From contig JADJSZ010000110.1 of assembly GCA_016711405.1 (NCBI GenBank), positions 1 through 64,000 of the forward strand: a stretch of 64,000 nt of DNA, given 5' to 3'. The stretch comes from Candidatus Hadersleviella danica (GTDB lineage Bacteria > Chloroflexota > Anaerolineae > Promineifilales > Promineifilaceae). The position numbers and the translations under genes were made by a program. The notes below the pieces were generated by a model, which saw only the letters and a list, made by a program, of their open reading frames with translations, made no database searches and had not been told where the DNA came from. Every line of letters starts with the position of its first letter. The stretch's first letter is position 1. This document shows, piece after piece, positions 11,601-19,028 of the stretch.

Positions 11601-12581
11601 ATCGCGCGGCCACCGCTAACGTATCCCCAGCTAGTGCTAACCCATAGAAATAATCACCTGCAACCCCGTCACTTGCGACCACCTTGGTTTGGAACCCCCA
11701 TTGGTCCGCCCCCCCATTATTGCGGTAAAAAATATAGGCGGCTCCTTGGTCTTGATCCCCCGCAATATCTATGAAGGGTGAGGACACAACCAAAATATCT
11801 TGGCTAAGTTCGAGGTTAGTCCCCCATTGATCGTCGGCCGCGCCATCGCTGGCGGTCAGCTTTTTGGCTTCCCCCCAACCATCCGCTCCCCCTAGGTTGC
11901 GCTTAAAGAGATAAACAGCCCCTGATTTGTCTTCCCCGCAATATCGGCATCGGGGGCACTCACTGCCAACCAGTCGTCATTGAGTTGGAGCTGATAGCCA
12001 AAATAATCCCCAGTCGTCCCATCACTGGCGGTTAATACTTTTACTTGCCCCCACTGGTTCGTACCGCCTTGATTGCGGGCAAATAGATGAACCATGCCTT
12101 GATCTACCTGACCATTGACATCTATCCCACCACTGCCAACCGCCAATAAATCACCATACAGATCGACATCGGAGGCGAAATACTGACCGGGCCCGCTTTC
12201 GCTGACCGTAATGAGCCGCGCCAGTTCCCAAGCATCAGGGATGCCGTTGGTGAAGTTGCGGTAAAAGATATAGACCCTTCCTTCGGCTTGGGGGCCATTT
12301 CCCACCACGGCCGCTATATCTCCCTGCACCGACACAACCCACCCCAAATTGTCATTGACGATGGGTGGCGTAGCTTGCAGTTTGGCAATCGGTGTCGAAG
12401 TTAAATCAGAGTTTTGCGGTTCAGCCACGGCCGCAATTTGCCCCTCAATGCTGGCCCACTCCTCGGGCGAAAGCGATTCCGCCCCAACGGGTACAGCCAG
12501 CTCCGCATGTGTCACTCCTTCCAGCGACCCCAGCAGGGTCAAAACAAAGCATAAATAGATGAGCAGGTACGTCTTACGCAT
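8608..12581 (-). CDS. Giant secreted FG-GAP / cadherin-like / InlB-repeat surface protein (one frameshift)
   Basis: The start at 12581 follows an AGGAG site and opens a Sec signal peptide (MRKTYLLIYLCFVLTLLGSL). Two long frames join at 11919-11922, where adding one C on the plus strand (a G on the coding strand) restores NQGAVYLFKRN. This gives about 1324 residues. Residues from about 90 to 880 are more than ten FG-GAP-type repeats of the form ASDGAAGDFFG...GDTLAVGA, ending in AVYLFERNQGG, which probably fold as beta-propellers. Four cadherin-like tandem repeats of about 90 residues follow (LANDSDPDGD...TFTYTI.D). Next is an InlB-type repeat (FTGWSGAASGTNPV) and the terminus VFLPLVTRP, a C-terminal signature I associate with Chloroflexota exported proteins. 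The likely role is cell-surface adhesion or sheath structure (inference). The sequence is very rich in CGGCCG. Confidence 0.85.
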
Positions 12582-12725
12582 GATGATGTGTCTCCTAATG
12601 GCAACGAGGTAAACCTTCGCCGCCTCAAAAATAGCGAAGGTTTGCGCAGAATACCCCACGGCCGTTCCGAAAACGTTCCGAAAAAAAGAGCACCAACCCA
12701 AACAAACATTCCCCTCCGCCCCCTC

Positions 12726-12750
12726 AACGGCTAAAGCCGCCACTACGAAC
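12726..12750. repeat. Dispersed repeat copy shared with the inverted repeat at 21.5 kb
   Basis: The 22 bases from 12726 to 12747 are identical to the right arm of the perfect inverted repeat at 21514-21572. It lies in the divergent intergenic region between the surface-protein gene and the SARP gene and is followed by CCCCCTG words (12750-12775). Confidence 0.75.
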
Positions 12751-12778
12751 CCCCCTGCCCCCCTGCCCCCCTTCCCGC

Positions 12779-12784
12779 TATAAT
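12779..12784 (+). promoter_or_regulatory. -10 box placing transcription start at the ATG (leaderless SARP mRNA)
   Basis: A perfect TATAAT lies 8 nt before the ATG at 12793, leaving no room for a ribosome-binding site, which fits a leaderless transcript. No good -35 box is seen in the C-rich sequence upstream. Confidence 0.55.
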
Positions 12785-12792
12785 CCCCCACC

Positions 12793-15700
12793 ATGTCCCG
12801 CCTCACTCTCCTCTTGCTCGGCTCCCCCCGCATCGAGCGGGATGGCGTACCCATCAAGGTAGACACCCGCAAGGCGATTGCCCTGCTGGCCTACCTCGTC
12901 GTGACCCGCCAATCCCACGGCCGCGAGAGTTTGGCCGCCCTTTTCTGGCCCGACACGGCCGAAAGCCGCGCCCGCCTGCGCCGCACCCTCTCCGTTCTTA
13001 ACACCGCCCTCGCCCGCAGTTGGCTCGACATCGAGCGCGAAACCATTCGGCTTCAGCCCGAGCGGGATGCCAACCTGTGGGTAGATGTGGAACAATTCCA
13101 CCAACTCCTCGCCAGTTGCAAAACCCACGGCCACCCCGCCGAACAAGTCTGCCCCGCCTGCCTCGCCCCCCTCAGCGAAGCCATCGCCCTGTACCGCGAC
13201 GACTTTATGGCAGGCTTCACCCTGCGCGATAGCCCCGCCTTCGACGATTGGCAACTGTTTGAGACACAAGCATTGCGCCGCGAATATCTGGCCGCCCTGC
13301 AACTGCTCGCCCAAGGCCACCTCGCCCTCGGGGCGCATGAGCAAGCCACGGCCGTTTTGCGCCGCTGGCTGGCGGCCGACCCCCTCGACGAAACGGCGCA
13401 CCGCATCCTCATCATGGCCTACGCCTTGGCGGGACAACGGCCGTCCGCTCTGCGCCACTACCACGAATGCACCCACCTGTTGGCGCAGGAGTTAGCCATC
13501 CCCCCTAGCCCCGAAACGACAGCCCTCTATGAACAAATTCGGGATGGGACATGGGCGGGCGAGGCTTCTGTGCAGGCGTGGTTGGCTCCTGTGGTCGAGA
13601 CGGCCGTTCATCCCCATCCCCCCCTGCCCACCCCACCCACCCCGTTTATCGGCCGGCAAACCGAGTTGGCTGAAATTGCCACCCTGCTGGCCAACCCCGC
13701 TTGCCGCTTGCTCACCCTTGTGGGCACGGGCGGCATGGGCAAGACACGCCTCGCCTTGCAAGCGGCCACGGCCGCCCAAGCGCAATTTGCCGATGGGGTC
13801 TATTTTGTGCCACTGGAAGGCGTAACCAAGGCCGACCAACTGCCGACCGCCATTTTGACAAGTTTGGGGCTGGTGCTACACGGCCAAGGGGAGACGGCCG
13901 TGCGCCTGCTCGAATCCTTGCGCGGGCGGGCACTGCTCCTTGTGCTAGACAACATGGAGCAACTCGCGGCCGAGGCGGAATGGCTGGCGACACTCTTGAC
14001 TCACGCTCCCCACGTCAAACTCCTCGTCACCTCCCGCGAACGGCTCAATTTGCAGGGCGAGTGGCTTTTGCCCGTGCCACCCCTCAGCTACCCCACCACG
14101 GCCGACCTCGACCAAGAAGAGACGATGCAATTCAGCGGGGTGCAACTGTTCGAGCAACGCGCCCGCGCCTTGTTGCCCACCTTTGCCCCCACCCCCGCCG
14201 ACCGACGCGCCATAGCCCACATTTGCCATGTGGTGCAAGGGTTGCCGCTGGCCATTGAGTTGGCCGCAGGCTGGGTGAACTTGCTCTCCTGCACCGCCAT
14301 CGCCGCCAAAATTGGGCAAGACCTCGACTTTTTGGCCACGCCTGCCCGCGATGCGCCCGCCCGCCAGCGCAGTATGCGCCGCTTGTTGGCCGAGGCGTGG
14401 GCACAACTGCCCTCGGCCGAGCAGGCCATCTTGCCCCAGTTGGCCGTGTTTCAGGGGGGCTTTGCGGTGGAGGCGGCCGAGCAGGTGGCGCAAGCCAGCT
14501 TGCCCTTGCTGTTGCGGCTGGTGGAGCAATCGCTGGTGCAACGGCAGGGGGACGGGCGGTGGGGGATGCACCCTCTGCTCCAGCAATATGCGGCCGAACA
14601 GTTGGCGGCGCAGGGGCAGGCGGCGCTGAAGGCCGCCCATCGCGCCCATGCGAGTTATTACGCCGCCGAATTGCAGGCCATCGCCCCCCATTGCTACCGC
14701 CCCGAGCCAACGGCATGGCTGGCGGCCGAATTGCCGAATATCCGCCAAGCGTGGCAGTGGGGGGTGGCCAAGGGGGATGCGGCCGTGCTATCCCCCATGA
14801 TTGCCCCGCTGTACCATTTTTTTGAGGAGCGGGGGTGGTATGGGGAATTGGCGAAGTTGTTGGAAGAGGCTTTGGCGACTTGTACGGAGCCTGCCCTGTT
14901 GGCCAAGCTCAACGGCCGTCGCGGCGCCATCGGCTACCGCCTTGGCCAATTGGCGGAGGGGTGGGCGCGGTTGCAAGCGGCTCTGCCCACCCTGCAAGCC
15001 ATCCCCGACCCCGAAGAGGTGGCGTTTGCCCTGAACGGGTTGGGCAAAATTGCCCAAAACCAAGGGCAATATGAGGTGGCGGCGCAATACCACCAACAGG
15101 CGTTGCAACAGTACATGGTCTTGGAGCAAAGTTGGGGCATTGCCCAAACGTGGCACAATTTGGGGCTGACGGCCGATAACCTTGGCCAACACACCCAAGC
15201 CCGCCAGTATTATCACGAGAGCCTTGCCCTTGGGCGGGAAATTGCCTACACGGCGGGTATGGCCCTGACGCTGAATAATTTGGGTGGGTTGGCCTATGGG
15301 CTGGGGGAATGGGCGCAAGCGGCCGAGCATTACCACGAGGGGTTGGCACTGGCGCAGGAGGTGGGCAACCCCTACATTGCGGGGCTGGCCCTGAACAATT
15401 TGGGTTTGCTGGCGCGTCAAAGAGGAGCGGCGGCCGAGGCCAAACAACATTACCACGCCGCGCTCAAATCATTTGGGGCGATTGGGCATCGGGTAGGGGT
15501 GGCGGGGGCACACATCAATTTGGGGCGCATGGCCAGCAGGGAGGGGGATGTGGCCATTGCCCGTGCCCACTTTGGGGCGGCCGAGCAGATTTTCCGTGCC
15601 GTGGGGGATGGGCATGGGGTGGCGTTGTGTTTGTGGAATGGGGCGGAATTGGCCGAAGGGCAGGGGGATTGGTCGGCCGCGCGGGAGCTTTATGGGCAAT

Positions 15701-16062
15701 GTTTGGCTTTGTGGCGCGGCATGGGGGATGCGCTGAACACGGCCGAGACGCTGACCTGTTTAGGACGGGTGGCTTTGGCGGCAGGGGAACGCACGGCCGC
15801 ATGGAATTACCTGCACGAGGGTTTGCAAGCGGGTCTTGCCGCCGCCTCATGGCCGATGGTGTGCCAAACATTGGTGGGGGTCATCTGCTTTTGGGCGCAG
15901 GTGGGGGAGCTGGCGCAGGTGCAAGCGTGGGCGGAGTGGCTGGGGGGGCAGACGGTGTTGCCCGCAGGGGAGTTGGCGCGTTTGGAGGGGATGGTGGGGC
16001 GGCCGTTGCCCCCTGCGGGTGAGCCGCAAGGGTGGGCAGAGCGGGTGGCAGGATTGAAGTAA
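12793..16062 (+). CDS. SARP/AfsR-type transcriptional regulator: BTAD, NB-ARC ATPase, TPR
   Basis: 1089 residues. The N-terminus (about 1-95) is a winged-helix DNA-binding domain (LTLLLLGSPRIERDGVPI... KAIALLAYL). It is followed by a bacterial transcriptional activator domain to about 250. An NB-ARC STAND ATPase comes next, with P-loop GTGGMGKTRLA near residue 310, Walker B LLLVLDNME near 385 and sensor LLVTSRERL near 415. From about 640 to 1020 a run of tetratricopeptide repeats reads NLGLTADNLGQHTQARQYY and similar. Such proteins act as ATP-dependent switches that activate transcription after a ligand or partner is sensed by the TPRs. It is divergent from the giant surface-protein gene, which is a candidate target (inference). 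It is intact and CGGCCG-rich. Confidence 0.92.
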   Translation: MSRLTLLLLGSPRIERDGVPIKVDTRKAIALLAYLVVTRQSHGRESLAALFWPDTAESRARLRRTLSVLNTALARSWLDIERETIRLQPERDANLWVDVEQFHQLLASCKTHGHPAEQVCPACLAPLSEAIALYRDDFMAGFTLRDSPAFDDWQLFETQALRREYLAALQLLAQGHLALGAHEQATAVLRRWLAADPLDETAHRILIMAYALAGQRPSALRHYHECTHLLAQELAIPPSPETTALYEQIRDGTWAGEASVQAWLAPVVETAVHPHPPLPTPPTPFIGRQTELAEIATLLANPACRLLTLVGTGGMGKTRLALQAATAAQAQFADGVYFVPLEGVTKADQLPTAILTSLGLVLHGQGETAVRLLESLRGRALLLVLDNMEQLAAEAEWLATLLTHAPHVKLLVTSRERLNLQGEWLLPVPPLSYPTTADLDQEETMQFSGVQLFEQRARALLPTFAPTPADRRAIAHICHVVQGLPLAIELAAGWVNLLSCTAIAAKIGQDLDFLATPARDAPARQRSMRRLLAEAWAQLPSAEQAILPQLAVFQGGFAVEAAEQVAQASLPLLLRLVEQSLVQRQGDGRWGMHPLLQQYAAEQLAAQGQAALKAAHRAHASYYAAELQAIAPHCYRPEPTAWLAAELPNIRQAWQWGVAKGDAAVLSPMIAPLYHFFEERGWYGELAKLLEEALATCTEPALLAKLNGRRGAIGYRLGQLAEGWARLQAALPTLQAIPDPEEVAFALNGLGKIAQNQGQYEVAAQYHQQALQQYMVLEQSWGIAQTWHNLGLTADNLGQHTQARQYYHESLALGREIAYTAGMALTLNNLGGLAYGLGEWAQAAEHYHEGLALAQEVGNPYIAGLALNNLGLLARQRGAAAEAKQHYHAALKSFGAIGHRVGVAGAHINLGRMASREGDVAIARAHFGAAEQIFRAVGDGHGVALCLWNGAELAEGQGDWSAARELYGQCLALWRGMGDALNTAETLTCLGRVALAAGERTAAWNYLHEGLQAGLAAASWPMVCQTLVGVICFWAQVGELAQVQAWAEWLGGQTVLPAGELARLEGMVGRPLPPAGEPQGWAERVAGLK

Positions 16063-16072
16063 TTCAGTGGCA

Positions 16073-16149
16073 AAATAGAGGGTAGACATAGAGAGGTATG
16101 TAGTAGGCTGGCCTATTGTGTTTCCTCTATCTCTATCTCCTGTCTCTAT
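16073..16149. repeat. AGAGATA / TCTCTAT word-repeat hairpin
   Basis: AGAGGGTAGACATAGAGAGG (16077-16096) is followed after a short loop by CCTCTATCTCTATCTCCTG and TCTCTATCTAC, which are complementary. It separates convergent genes (SARP and a zinc-ribbon protein) and could terminate both ways, although no T-run is present. Confidence 0.7.
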
Positions 16150-16695
16150 CTACATCGCTATCGCCCACAGCGTGGGCGGGGGGGCTTCCAACGAGAAGCT
16201 AATGTCTGTCAGCCAGTCCATTCGCTCGGCTTCGATGGTCAGGATGATGAAGTCGAGTAGTTTGCGGGCATCGTCGGGGGTGAGCACGGCCGCTTTCATT
16301 TCAGCGTTCTGCGGACGATTGACGGCCGTCACCACCACCTGTTTCTCAATCATTTCCATACCAATTTGCCGCGCTTGGGGCAGGGGGCAATCCCACGCGG
16401 GCACAAACAAGCGGCGGGGTTCGCTCCACATCGCTTCGGATTCGCTCTCGGCCGCTTTGACCCCGCCTTGTGTTTCGCGGGTGGTTATCCGCACGCGCCC
16501 CTCGAACAGCCAGAAGGGGAGCCATTGGCCGGCCGTGTTTCCTTGGGGTTTGGCGTAGAAAACCTCGGCCGTTTCCACCCCCTGTTCGCTCAGAAAAATA
16601 GGCGTGTGGCAATCACGGCACAGGAACACAATATCCTCGTCTTCGGGTTGCAAGCCGCTTTGGCAAACAGGACAACGGAGCAAGAGTAGTTTCAT
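16150..16695 (-). CDS. Zinc-ribbon protein of unknown function
   Basis: 181 residues. The N-terminus has a zinc ribbon, RCPVCQSG at residues 7-14 and LCRDCHTP near residues 30-37 (C-x2-C, about 20 residues, C-x2-C). The rest has no membrane segment and no motif I recognise. It is a mixed alpha/beta sequence with a LLDFIILTIEAERMDWLTDI helix near the C-terminus. It lies first downstream of two larger zinc-ribbon membrane proteins on the same strand (16826-17893 and 18002-18805), and a shared pathway is plausible. The three could be read as a loose cluster, though long spacers separate them. Confidence 0.75.
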   Translation of the reverse strand: MKLLLLRCPVCQSGLQPEDEDIVFLCRDCHTPIFLSEQGVETAEVFYAKPQGNTAGQWLPFWLFEGRVRITTRETQGGVKAAESESEAMWSEPRRLFVPAWDCPLPQARQIGMEMIEKQVVVTAVNRPQNAEMKAAVLTPDDARKLLDFIILTIEAERMDWLTDISFSLEAPPPTLWAIAM

Positions 16696-16825
16696 AAGTG
16701 GTTAGTGGTTGGCGAGTGGTTAGTCGTCTGACCGAGTTGTTTTGTCGGGCGGATTGTAGGGGCAACCCTGGTCCAGAGTAGGCATCGAAGGAATGGGCAC
16801 CCCTACAGAACCTCATTCCTGACGA
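16696..16825. repeat. Spacer with dispersed GTAGGGGCAACCC and GTGGTTAGTGG words
   Basis: GTGGTTAGTGG/GGCGAGTGGTTAG words (16699-16722) precede GTAGGGGCAACCC at 16756-16768, complementary to the copy near 4525, and a GGGCACCCCTAC end near 16796-16805 that could pair with it. Confidence 0.5.
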
Positions 16826-17893
16826 CTATCTTTTATCGCCTAGCTCTTCTAAAAATTCCATGCCCATCTTGAGCCAATTGTCCTCTTTGCCTTTGCCAAT
16901 CAGTTTGTTAAAGGTGCCGCCACTGCTGGCGGAGCTAACCTTTTGGGCGGAGGCATCTTGTTGTTCCACTTCTTCGCCATAGCGGAAGGAGTGGTAGCCC
17001 CACCACATGACCCCTAACCCAGCGGCCGCAATGGCCAGCACGATGGCGAGGGGGTTATCGTCGCTATCGCCCAATGAATCGCCAAAAAAGAAGAGGAAGG
17101 TGCAACTGTTGACCAAAATGAGGTTGCCCAAGGCCATTGCCCCCACCAAGGCGGCCGCGCGGTAAAAGACGTTGCCCGGCGCTTTGCCATACAGCACCTT
17201 GCCGTTCACGCCATCCACCACCACCTGATAGTTGCGCTTGCGAAATTCGTAACGGCCGACCCACAACGGGTAATAGACAATGGAAAAGCGGCGGCGCAGG
17301 AGGTGAAATTTCTCAAAAAAGCGTGTGCTCAGGCTTTGGCGGGTGCGCCCCACATGGACAAAGTAATCTTCGGCTTCGGTCTCCGCTTCGGTGGCCGATT
17401 CGACGGGTTGGAAGACCATTGCCTCGCTGTGCAATAAGTCGTGGTCGTAGGGTTGCAACTGCTCTTTGCTAAGGCGCACGGCGTTGACCCCGTATTCGGC
17501 CACGTCCACGGCCGCATCATTCCAGTGCATCTCCTCGAAAATTTCCACCTCAACAGGCTTGGTACTATCTTTGTCTTTGCGGACTCGGCCGAACAGCCAG
17601 CCCACCACAAACGCCTGCACCCGCCAATAGGGCAGATAGATGAGGAACAAATCCTTGATTTGCGCCTCGCGGGGCAAGGCCATTGCTTTGTTGATGCCCC
17701 GCCAAAAGCCGCGCACAGCTTGTTCCGCTTGCGGCCGTTCGGTTTGCCGCCCCACCTGCCAGCGGCGAATGCCCCGCTCCCCTTGCACCAGCGAACGCAA
17801 GCCACACGAAGGGCAAGCCACGATACGCGCCCCTTCAGAAATGGGCACAATACTGGCGCAGTTGGGGCAGATTAGTCCTTGGGATGTTGGCAT
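16826..17893 (-). CDS. Membrane-anchored zinc-ribbon protein, unknown function
   Basis: 355 residues. An N-terminal zinc ribbon (CPNCASI at 9-15, CPSCGLR at 28-34) is followed by a soluble region of about 210 residues. Two hydrophobic segments lie near 245-272 (AAALVGAMALGNLILVNS) and 283-300 (AIVLAIAAAGLGVMWWG), then a Ser/Gly-rich linker and a short C-terminal helix. The block FSIVYYPLWVGRYEFRKRNY followed by VVVDGVNGKVLYG matches the corresponding part of the neighbour at 18002-18805 (LVHVPLFLAKYEHAGRGY, VVDASNGRVFAN), so the two are paralogues. No enzymatic motif is seen. Nucleic-acid or protein binding through the ribbon, displayed on the cytosolic face of the membrane, is the simplest guess. 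Confidence 0.8.
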   Translation of the reverse strand: MPTSQGLICPNCASIVPISEGARIVACPSCGLRSLVQGERGIRRWQVGRQTERPQAEQAVRGFWRGINKAMALPREAQIKDLFLIYLPYWRVQAFVVGWLFGRVRKDKDSTKPVEVEIFEEMHWNDAAVDVAEYGVNAVRLSKEQLQPYDHDLLHSEAMVFQPVESATEAETEAEDYFVHVGRTRQSLSTRFFEKFHLLRRRFSIVYYPLWVGRYEFRKRNYQVVVDGVNGKVLYGKAPGNVFYRAAALVGAMALGNLILVNSCTFLFFFGDSLGDSDDNPLAIVLAIAAAGLGVMWWGYHSFRYGEEVEQQDASAQKVSSASSGGTFNKLIGKGKEDNWLKMGMEFLEELGDKR

Positions 17894-17895
17894 AG

Positions 17896-18001
17896 TGGTG
17901 TACTGGTTTATGGTGTATTAGTGTAGTGGTCTATTTGTGTACTGGTTTATTGGTGTATTGGTGTCCTTATTAGACCAGTATACCAATAAACCAATAGACC
18001 T
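17896..18001. repeat. Period-8 TGTACTGG/TTTATTGG word repeat with complementary arm
   Basis: Octamers such as TGTACTGG, TTTATTGG and TGTATTGG are repeated about eight times (17897-17965). Complementary CCAGTATA, CCAATAAA and CCAATAGA words (17976-18000) follow, so the gap can fold into a long hairpin between the two zinc-ribbon genes. Confidence 0.85.
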
Positions 18002-18805
18002 TTATACTTTGTGTGAAACGTAGGCGGCGAGGGCGAAAATGGGGATGGCCAGCACGACGCAGGCGACGGCGTAAGCGCCGAGTCCTAAAATGATCCCTTC
18101 TTCGCCGCTGTTGGCGTAGCCGATGTAGGGGATGAGGGCGGCGCAAAAGTAGGCGATGAAGGCGAGGATGCCGATGGCTTGGTAGGGGGCTTCCCATTTG
18201 CTGGGGAAAACATTGGCAAAGACACGGCCGTTGCTGGCATCTACCACGGCCGTATACCCCCGCCCAGCGTGTTCATATTTGGCCAAAAAGAGGGGCACAT
18301 GGACGAGCGAGACCTCTTGCACGGCCGCTTGCGGGATTTTATGATTCTCCCCCAACCACTTATACACCGTATCCAGCGGCACAGTCGGTTCAATGGCTTG
18401 GCCGTCCAGCGTGTGGTCATATGGTTCCATGGCCGACGCAGGAATGGTTAGTTCCATGAGTTCGGTCACTGTGAGAGCGGCTCCCGGCTCCAAAACGACA
18501 GTTTCCACCCCTTTTTGCTCGGTGCGCACCAACCACATGGGGAAGAGTTGGAAGGCCACTTCGGTGATGCGGGCGCTTTGGTCTAACCCCTTAATCGTGT
18601 CGTTGCCCGCCATCCAGCGGCGGAGCGCGGCCGTGGCACTCTCGGCTCCGAGCGTGTCGCGCACGGCATAGTGCAACACCGCCTGCCGCTTGTCCACAAA
18701 ATTCTCCGCTTGGCAAAATTGGCAGGTGACAAACTGCCGCCCTTGCTCCACAGGCAAGGGTGCACCACATTGCGAACAGGTTAAAACATCGGGCATATTG
18801 CTCAT
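18002..18805 (-). CDS. Membrane-anchored zinc-ribbon protein, paralogue of the 17.9-kb gene
   Basis: 267 residues with the start taken at 18805 (MSNMPDVLTCSQCG). A TAAAAT sequence ends 7 nt before that ATG, suggesting a leaderless transcript; an ATG at 18847 would add 14 residues without a better site. The zinc ribbon is CSQCGAPL plus CQFCQAEN at about residues 10-32. A soluble domain follows, then two hydrophobic helices near residues 203-225 (AIGILAFIAYFCAALIPYIG) and 234-258 (LGAYAVACVVLAIPIFALAA). The YEHAGRGYTAVVDASNGRVF block is shared with the paralogue at 16826-17893. Function unknown. Confidence 0.8.
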   Translation of the reverse strand: MSNMPDVLTCSQCGAPLPVEQGRQFVTCQFCQAENFVDKRQAVLHYAVRDTLGAESATAALRRWMAGNDTIKGLDQSARITEVAFQLFPMWLVRTEQKGVETVVLEPGAALTVTELMELTIPASAMEPYDHTLDGQAIEPTVPLDTVYKWLGENHKIPQAAVQEVSLVHVPLFLAKYEHAGRGYTAVVDASNGRVFANVFPSKWEAPYQAIGILAFIAYFCAALIPYIGYANSGEEGIILGLGAYAVACVVLAIPIFALAAYVSHKV

Positions 18806-18873
18806 GGGGCTGATTTTAGCACGGATTGTTAAATTGGTTAGTGCCACGAGTTTGCGACATAAACTGGGTTGCA

Positions 18874-18929
18874 GGTTACAAGTTACAAGTTACAAATCGC
18901 TTACTACCTGTAACTTGTAACTTGTAACA
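18874..18929. repeat. TTACAAG heptamer repeat, 20-bp perfect hairpin
   Basis: Three TTACAAG words (arm 18875-18894) pair perfectly with TAACTTG words at 18909-18928. It lies between divergent genes, upstream of both, so a terminator role for either flanking gene is excluded. Confidence 0.88.
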
Positions 18930-19028
18930 AAAAATCTGACCAACAATTTTCCGAAGCATCCGCCTCCTCTATTCGCTATCTCGCTCTCTATACGCTAAAC
19001 TTTCTTTGGTGAGGGCGAGTGATACACC

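Noticed and set aside
11892..12872. Start of the surface protein at 12872
   Set aside because: The signal peptide and AGGAG site place the start at 12581; the extra residues overlap the SARP gene.
13945..14748. A 267-residue minus-strand ORF
   Set aside because: Antisense to the SARP regulator; Gly/Gln/His-rich translation typical of a shadow frame.
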